Shown piece after piece: positions 7,015-10,506 of a stretch of DNA of 10,506 nt. The position numbers were made by a program, and so were the translations under genes. The DNA is from Bacteroidales bacterium UBA5226 (GTDB taxonomy: Bacteria > Bacteroidota > Bacteroidia > Bacteroidales > UBA932), in assembly GCA_002409325.1 (NCBI GenBank), contig DHUU01000010.1, positions 72,636 through 83,141 on the forward strand, given 5' to 3'. The stretch's first letter is position 1, and every line of letters begins with the position of its first letter. The notes beneath the pieces were generated by a model, which worked only from the letters and a program-made list of their open reading frames with translations, had not been told where the DNA came from and did not search any database.

Positions 7015-9141
7015 ATGTCAAGAAATTTAAGATATACAAGGAATATTGGCATCATGGCCCACATAGATGCCGGTAAGACCACCACATCGGAACGTATTCT
7101 CTATTATACGGGCAAGACCCATAAAATTGGAGAGGTTCACGAAGGGGCTGCCACTATGGATTGGATGGTTCAGGAGCAGGAACGAGGTATCACCATTACC
7201 TCGGCTGCTACCACGGCGTTTTGGAACAGCTGCGGGAACAAGTACCAGATCAATATCATAGACACCCCGGGCCATGTGGATTTTACCGTCGAGGTTGAAC
7301 GTTCCCTGCGTGTACTGGATGGTGCCGTAGCAACGTTCTGCGCCGTGGGACGCGTGCAGCCCCAGACAGAAACCGTCTGGCGCCAGGCCGACAAATACCG
7401 GATACCCCGTTTGGCTTTTGTCAACAAAATGGACCGGGTGGGAGCCGATTTCCTTGCCGTAGTGGACGAGATACATCATAAACTGGGTGCCAATCCCATT
7501 CCCATATGCCTTCCCATAGGATCGGAAGAAACGTACAAGGGCATTGTAGACCTGCTGTCTCTCAAAGCCCTGATTTATAACGGCGAAAGCAAAGAACTGA
7601 TCAATTACAAGGAAACCGAAATTCCCGCTGCCATGCGCAAAGAGGTGGAATACTGGAGGGGAAAACTTATAGAAGCCGCCGCGGAATTTGACGATTCACT
7701 GATGGAAAAATTCTTTGACAAACCCGAATCCATTGGTGAGGAAGAAGTCATAAGCGCACTGCGCAAGGCTACCCTGGCCTTGAAAATTGTTCCGGTTACC
7801 TGTGGTTCTTCACTAAAAAACAAAGCGATACAGTTTCTCCTGGATGCCATCTGTCACTACCTGCCATCTCCCATGGACATAGATGCCGTTATGGGCATCA
7901 ATCCCTATACGCAAAAGAGCGAGAAAAGAGCACCTTCTACAGATGAGCCTTTCTGTGGCCTGGTCTTTAAGATAGCCACAGATCCCTTTGTAGGTCGCCT
8001 GGCTTACATCAGGGCCTATTCCGGAAAACTGGAGGCAGGAAAGACGGTTCTGAACGTGCGTACAGGAAAACGCGAGAGGGTAAACCGCTTGTACCAGATG
8101 CACTCCAACAAGCAAAACCCCGTTGAGGTGCTGGAGGCCGGAGACATTGGAAGTGCCATCGGATTCAGGGATTTACGCACCGGAGACACTATTTGTGTTG
8201 AAAAGAACCCTATCCTGCTCGAAGCCATTGCCTTCCCCGATCCGGTTATTGGACTGGCAGTAGAACCTAAAACCCAGAAAGACCTGGATAAACTGGGCGT
8301 TGCCCTTTCCAAACTTGCCGAAGAGGATCCCACTTTCACCGTCCGAACCGATACCGAAACGGGGCAGACCATCATCAGCGGGATGGGAGAACTGCACCTG
8401 GAGATCATTGTAGACAGGCTCAAAAGGGAATTTGGCGTAGAAATAAACCAAGGCGCCCCGCAGGTAAACTACCGGGAAACCATCCTTGGAACTTACTCAC
8501 ACCGTGAAGTTTTCAAAAAGCAGACCGGCGGACGCGGGAAATTTGCCGACATAGCCTTTACCCTGGAACCGGCCGATGCCGGTATAACCGGACTGCAATT
8601 CGTGGACAAGGTCAGGGGCGGGAATATTCCCAGGGAATTTATCCCTGCCGTAGAGAAAGGGTTCAAAGCCGCTATGCAAAACGGTGTACTGGCCGGATTC
8701 CCGGTGACCGCCATGAAAGTAACCCTGACAGACGGTTCTTACCACACAGTGGATTCAGACACCCTGTCATTCGAGATCTGTGCCCGTCAGGCCTTCCGCA
8801 GAGCGGCTCCCAAGGCGCAGCCTGCTTTGCTGGAACCCATCATGGCGCTGGAGGTTGTTACTCCAGAGGAATACATGGGCGATATTATAGGTGACCTGAA
8901 CAAACGGCGCGGACAGGTTACCGATATGGACAGCAAAGGAAATGCGAGGATCATCAAAGCGAAAGTTCCGCTGGCAGAACAATTTGGTTACATTACTACC
9001 CTGCGGACGCTTTCCTCGGGCCGTGCCACCAGTTCTATGGAATTCTTCCAGTTTGAGGAATTGCCAGCCAATCTGGCCAGAGAGGTCATAGAAAAGACAG
9101 GATGGGCCAAAGGATTTCATGCATCAAATGTTGAATTTTAA
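7015..9141 (+). CDS. fusA: Translation elongation factor G
   Basis: A 708-residue translational GTPase that moves tRNAs and mRNA after peptide bond formation and, with RRF, recycles ribosomes. All five G motifs are seen: AHIDAGKTT (15-23), RGITIT (57-62, switch I), DTPGH (83-87), NKMD (137-140) and CGSSLKN (263-269). EF-G domain features follow: domain II with GLVFKIATDPFVGRLAYIR, domain III with MGELHLEII, domain IV with the GGRGKFADI strand and the FVDKVRGGNIPREFIPAVEKGF helix region, and domain V with LEPIMALEVVTPEEYMGDIIGDLNKRRG. Length fits canonical EF-G, not a tetracycline-protection protein. It sits between rpsG and rpsJ; tuf, which follows fusA in many phyla, is absent here. Confidence 0.99.
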   Translation: MSRNLRYTRNIGIMAHIDAGKTTTSERILYYTGKTHKIGEVHEGAATMDWMVQEQERGITITSAATTAFWNSCGNKYQINIIDTPGHVDFTVEVERSLRVLDGAVATFCAVGRVQPQTETVWRQADKYRIPRLAFVNKMDRVGADFLAVVDEIHHKLGANPIPICLPIGSEETYKGIVDLLSLKALIYNGESKELINYKETEIPAAMRKEVEYWRGKLIEAAAEFDDSLMEKFFDKPESIGEEEVISALRKATLALKIVPVTCGSSLKNKAIQFLLDAICHYLPSPMDIDAVMGINPYTQKSEKRAPSTDEPFCGLVFKIATDPFVGRLAYIRAYSGKLEAGKTVLNVRTGKRERVNRLYQMHSNKQNPVEVLEAGDIGSAIGFRDLRTGDTICVEKNPILLEAIAFPDPVIGLAVEPKTQKDLDKLGVALSKLAEEDPTFTVRTDTETGQTIISGMGELHLEIIVDRLKREFGVEINQGAPQVNYRETILGTYSHREVFKKQTGGRGKFADIAFTLEPADAGITGLQFVDKVRGGNIPREFIPAVEKGFKAAMQNGVLAGFPVTAMKVTLTDGSYHTVDSDTLSFEICARQAFRRAAPKAQPALLEPIMALEVVTPEEYMGDIIGDLNKRRGQVTDMDSKGNARIIKAKVPLAEQFGYITTLRTLSSGRATSSMEFFQFEELPANLAREVIEKTGWAKGFHASNVEF

Positions 9142-9165
9142 TATACTTGGTTAATAAATAATACA

Positions 9166-9471
9166 ATGAGCCAAAAGATCAGAATTAAATTAAAATCTTA
9201 CGATCACATGCTGGTAGACAAGTCTGCCGATAAAATCGTAAAAACCGTCAAGGCAACCGGCGCTGTGGTCAGCGGACCCATTCCCCTGCCCACCAACAAG
9301 AAGATCTTTACGGTCAACCGGGCCACTTTCGTGAACAAAAAAGCACGGGAACAGTTTGAATTGAACTCTTTCCGCCGCCTGCTGGATATTTACAGCTCCA
9401 CACCCAAGACGGTAGATGCCCTGATGAAACTGGAACTGCCCAGCGGTGTTGAGGTTGAAATCAAAGTCTGA
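9166..9471 (+). CDS. rpsJ: 30S ribosomal protein S10
   Basis: A 101-residue S10 (NusE). Visible hallmarks are QKIRIKLKSYDH at the N-terminus, GPIPLPTNKK at 37-46, a VNRATFVNKKAREQFE region and the closing VDALMKLELPSGVEVEIKV. S10 is a 30S head protein and also partners NusB and NusG in transcription antitermination and coupling. It lies 24 bases after fusA, the arrangement I know from Bacteroidota where tuf is elsewhere. It would normally be followed at once by rplC, rplD and the rest of the S10 operon; here the next feature is a tRNA gene, with no ribosomal gene before the window ends and no strong terminator directly after the stop. Confidence 0.99.
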   Translation: MSQKIRIKLKSYDHMLVDKSADKIVKTVKATGAVVSGPIPLPTNKKIFTVNRATFVNKKAREQFELNSFRRLLDIYSSTPKTVDALMKLELPSGVEVEIKV

Positions 9472-9503
9472 CGCGTTTTAGCGCTTACGTTCTTTGATCG
9501 GGA

Positions 9504-9535
9504 TTTTATATTAACACACCTTTCGTGTATATTTG
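9504..9535 (+). promoter_or_regulatory. Candidate promoter for the tRNA gene
   Basis: TATATTTG at 9528-9535 is an exact match to the Bacteroidota -7 box TAnnTTTG. A TTTT run at 9504-9507 lies 20 bases upstream in the -33 position. The expected start point is near 9541, just ahead of the mature tRNA 5' end at 9548. Read-through from rpsJ is also possible because no terminator separates them. Confidence 0.6.
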
Positions 9536-9547
9536 CACGCGAAAAGG

Positions 9548-9622
9548 GGGCCCATAGCTCAGTCGGTTAGTAGCACCTGACTCATAATCAGGGGGTCGCT
9601 GGTTCAAGTCCAGCTGGGCCCA
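9548..9622 (+). tRNA. tRNA with CAU anticodon, probably tRNA-Ile2 (lysidine type); D arm has one extra base
   Basis: A 75-base cloverleaf. The acceptor stem GGGCCCA (9548-9554) pairs perfectly with TGGGCCC (9615-9621), with discriminator A9622 and no encoded CCA. The anticodon stem CCTGA/TCAGG encloses CTCATAA with anticodon CAU at 9583-9585. The T arm is GCTGG-TTCAAGT-CCAGC. It is not initiator tRNA, since the three G:C pairs next to the anticodon loop are missing. The C4:G69 and C5:G68 pairs and a T arm like that of E. coli ileX favour tRNA-Ile2, whose C34 is changed to lysidine by TilS, over elongator Met; this choice is inference. The D arm reads GCTC...GTAGC: T9571 is extra, giving a three-pair stem with a C:T mismatch, or a bulge if C9560 pairs with G9570. 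Confidence 0.9.
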
Positions 9623-9630
9623 CGGACAGT

Positions 9631-9666
9631 AAAAGCACTTGTGCATAGCACAAGTGCTTTTTTTTT
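9631..9666 (+). terminator. Strong intrinsic terminator after the tRNA
   Basis: AAAAGCACTTGTGC (9631-9644) pairs perfectly with GCACAAGTGCTTTT (9648-9661) around a 3-base ATA loop, and nine consecutive Ts (9658-9666) follow the GC-rich stem. It begins 8 bases after the tRNA and probably ends both the tRNA transcript and any read-through from the str operon. Confidence 0.93.
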
Positions 9667-9709
9667 GTCCACAGGTCCAGGATCCTCCGATTTTGATTCC
9701 CCCTCCAAC

Positions 9710-9727
9710 GCCTCTCCTAGGGGAGGC
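9710..9727. repeat. Short palindromic hairpin sharing a 10-mer with the 9969 hairpin
   Basis: GCCTCTCCTAGGGGAGGC folds back on itself with one T:G pair. The 10-mer CCTAGGGGAG (9716-9725) recurs exactly at 9983-9992 at the tip of the larger hairpin, so the two palindromes bracket the GC-rich stretch. Confidence 0.5.
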
Positions 9728-9743
9728 CCTGCGGTCTGCTGCC

Positions 9744-9815
9744 GCGATCAGTCCTGCAGCAACGGCCGGCTATGCGACTGCGATCAGTCCTGCAGTAACT
9801 GCCGGGTCTGGTGTA
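9744..9815 (+). repeat. Two tandem 36-bp repeat units
   Basis: Units 9744-9779 and 9780-9815 share an identical first 16 bases (GCGATCAGTCCTGCAG) and 24 of the first 26, then diverge over the last 10. The 36-base period is a multiple of three: in the open frame it gives AISPAATAGYAT then AISPAVTAGSGV. Only two copies with no spacers, so not CRISPR; more like an old in-frame duplication in a lost gene. Confidence 0.8.
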
Positions 9816-9929
9816 AACTGCGTGGTGCTCTGCAACTCAAGATCTTATATGACCGACCCGGACGGCACTACTTTTGACGATGGATTGTACATCCTGATGG
9901 TGGAACTGTACAACCTGGCGCTATGAGTG

Positions 9930-10042
9930 CCGCGCACTCTTCATTCATCCCTCTGGCTTTCAGCATACTAACAAAACAGCTCCCTAGGGGAGCTGTTTTG
10001 TTAAACATCTGTTATATAGAATAATACATCAAGAGTGCGCGG
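9930..10042. repeat. 12-bp inverted repeat enclosing a terminator-like hairpin
   Basis: CCGCGCACTCTT (9930-9941) and AAGAGTGCGCGG (10031-10042) are exact reverse complements 89 bases apart, with the 9969-10003 hairpin inside. The left arm can also fold locally, GAGTGC-CGC-GCACTC (9925-9939), so two alternative structures compete. No transposase or clear target-site duplication is seen, so calling it a mobile-element remnant would be guesswork. Confidence 0.6.
9969..10003. terminator. Long perfect hairpin, likely bidirectional terminator
   Basis: TAACAAAACAGCTCCC (9969-9984) and GGGAGCTGTTTTGTTA (9988-10003) form a 16-bp stem with a 3-base TAG loop. The tip is GC-rich and the base A/T-rich, so each strand ends in a U-rich arm (TTTTGTTA), which suits termination in both directions. 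No intact gene ends just before it on either strand, which again suggests that a gene was lost here. Confidence 0.75.
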
Positions 10043-10151
10043 AACGATTTCCTGATTTTTTTTATTTATCGTGTATTTATATTAAAAATCCACAATATTT
10101 ATCCCGATTTTCTCAGCACCATTCTCAACTATCCTGTTTGTATCCATTAGT

Positions 10152-10207
10152 TACCTGTTGTACCTATGGTACCTATTGTACCAAATAATGCCCCATTGTA
10201 CCTGTGT
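10152..10207 (+). repeat. Short tandem repeat of a TACCTATTG-like nonamer
   Basis: TACCTGTTG, TACCTATGG and TACCTATTG follow each other exactly at 10152-10178, then a degenerate TACCAAATA unit, and another TTG-TACCTGTGT at 10197-10207. GGTACC within the array is a palindrome (10168-10173). No protein frame runs through it. Confidence 0.6.
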
Positions 10208-10246
10208 CCATTTTTCCGTTTGATTCTCTTGGTTCCCTGGATTCCC

Positions 10247-10279
10247 TTTGTCCTTATGCTTCCCTTAGACCCAACTTTG
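10247..10279 (+). promoter_or_regulatory. Candidate Bacteroidota promoter for the 48-residue peptide gene
   Basis: TTTG (10247-10250) and CAACTTTG (10272-10279), 21 bases apart, match the -33 TTTG and -7 TAnnTTTG boxes with a single mismatch (C for the first T). Expected start near 10286, giving a leader of about 33 bases rich in A and T. Confidence 0.5.
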
Positions 10280-10318
10280 CTCCCAATTGAATAACATTAC
10301 AAATTTATTATTACTACC

Positions 10319-10465
10319 ATGAAAGTAAATGAACAAGAATCAGATCTGAAAACTCCTGAAGTTTATGAGCCACCTGAAATAGAGGTGACAGATATGGCCA
10401 TTGAACAGAACGTACTGGATGCGGGCAGTGGCAACGTGGGTGATTTTGGAGGTTCCGATTGGTAA
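10319..10465 (+). CDS. 48-residue acidic Bacteroidales-type small peptide (Y-x-P-P motif, Gly/Ser/Asp tail)
   Basis: The ORF runs from ATG 10319 to TAA 10463-10465. It has three parts: a polar acidic leader (MKVNEQESDLKTPEV), a central YEPPEIEVTDMAIEQNVLDAG core (residues 16-36), and a flexible tail SGNVGDFGGSDW ending in tryptophan. There is no signal peptide, membrane segment or cysteine. The core follows a pattern I recall in many unannotated Bacteroidales peptides (Y-x-P-x-I-E-hydrophobic...LxxSG, then a Gly-rich end), often encoded just ahead of exported proteins. The leader/core split before a Gly-rich tail is also reminiscent of ribosomal-peptide precursors, but no maturase is visible in the window and this is only inference. 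A promoter with a near-consensus -7 box lies at the right distance, and a second start codon follows 21 bases after the stop, suggesting a two-gene operon. Confidence 0.7.
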   Translation: MKVNEQESDLKTPEVYEPPEIEVTDMAIEQNVLDAGSGNVGDFGGSDW

Positions 10466-10486
10466 ATTATTAAAGAACAAGACGTC

Positions 10487-10506
10487 ATGAAAAAGAAACA
10501 TTTACT
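10487..10506 (+). CDS. Start of a probable exported protein (3' truncated by window edge)
   Basis: ATG at 10487 is preceded by an A-rich stretch and followed by MKKKHL before the window ends. A lysine-rich start leading into leucine is what a signal peptide begins with. It lies 21 bases after the small-peptide gene on the same strand. With only six full codons, nothing more can be said of the product. Confidence 0.5.

Larger units (their letters stand above)
9667..9926 (+). other. GC-rich stretch with no supportable gene; possible gene relic
   Basis: About 260 bases between two hairpins. One reading frame is open through the whole stretch and ends at TGA 9924-9926, but its only upstream initiators are TTG/GTG codons inside the terminator stem, so it has no credible start. 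Its last 30 or so codons (ending YMTDPDGTTFDDGLYILM... and VELYNLAL) look protein-like and have the G/C-rich third positions of neighbouring genes, which would fit the 3' remnant of a decayed gene. A second open frame is cysteine-rich across the repeat (CDQSCSNCRVWC) and also lacks a start. I see no RNA family signature. Function unknown. Confidence 0.35.
10043..10318. other. A/T- and pyrimidine-rich intergenic stretch before the small-peptide gene
   Basis: No open frame of note on either strand. The left half is A/T-rich with T-runs; the middle holds the TACC nonamer repeats (10152-10207); the right half (10208-10285) is strongly pyrimidine-biased on the plus strand, with recurring TTCCCT (10233-10266 region). 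It ends in the promoter and a short A/T leader of the gene at 10319. Confidence 0.6.

Noticed and set aside
7015..9141. Ribosomal-protection tetracycline resistance (TetQ-like)
   Set aside because: Length, position between rpsG and rpsJ, and the domain IV/V motifs are those of canonical EF-G.
9548..9622. Initiator tRNA-fMet
   Set aside because: The anticodon stem is CCTGA/TCAGG, lacking the three consecutive G:C pairs next to the loop, and the first acceptor pair G:C is matched.
9744..9815. Possible CRISPR repeat of 36 bp
   Set aside because: Only two units directly adjacent, with no spacers and diverging ends; a tandem duplication instead.
9639..9926. 95-residue open frame starting at a TTG in the terminator
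   Set aside because: The start codon sits inside the terminator stem with no promoter behind it; not called as a gene, although the 3' part is described as a possible relic.
9667..9926. RNase P RNA, SRP RNA or tmRNA
   Set aside because: None of the conserved core sequences of these RNAs could be seen on either strand.
9925..10042. Insertion sequence
   Set aside because: Inverted arms are present but there is no transposase frame and no clear target-site duplication.

Overview
The window looks like a chromosomal segment of an anaerobic member of the Bacteroidales (Bacteroidota). The evidence is a TolB-like/PD40-type outer-membrane barrel C-terminus, Bacteroidota-style promoter elements (TAnnTTTG at -7), A/T-rich leaders without Shine-Dalgarno sequences, a tRNA gene without an encoded CCA, and a small Y-x-P-P-type peptide gene typical of the group. 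Base composition is near 50% GC in the genes. The genus cannot be fixed from the sequence.

Layout. (1) Bases 2-2662, plus strand: the 3' end of an outer-membrane beta-barrel protein gene, then 6 bases later a complete YfcC-type 12-TM carrier. (2) Bases 2714-6002, minus strand and convergent with the carrier: an operon of a glycyl-radical enzyme and its radical-SAM activase. The enzyme carries the full set of residues that I recall as the active site of trans-4-hydroxy-L-proline dehydratase (HypD), at a constant offset. It therefore probably converts hydroxyproline to pyrroline-5-carboxylate under anaerobic conditions. (3) Bases 6109-9471, plus strand and divergent from hypD: a str-type operon rpsL-rpsG-fusA followed by rpsJ. 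tuf is missing, and rpsJ is not followed by rplC and the rest of the S10 operon. (4) Bases 9528-9666: a CAU-anticodon tRNA (probably lysidine-type tRNA-Ile2) with its own promoter and a very strong intrinsic terminator; it has one extra base in the D arm. (5) Bases 9667-10318: about 650 bases without a convincing gene. They hold a GC-rich patch with two 36-bp repeat units, two hairpins sharing a 10-mer, a nested inverted repeat, a small 9-bp tandem repeat and a pyrimidine-rich leader. (6) Bases 10319-10506: a promoter-led 48-residue acidic peptide gene ending in a Gly/Ser/Asp tail, followed after 21 bases by the start of a probably exported protein that runs off the window.

How they work together: the ribosomal block is housekeeping. 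The hypD pair is a complete enzyme/activase unit for anaerobic amino-acid use; the carrier next door might serve it, but that is only positional inference. The least explained part is the right-hand end, where the usually continuous str-S10 gene string is broken and gives way to repeats, hairpins and a small-peptide locus.
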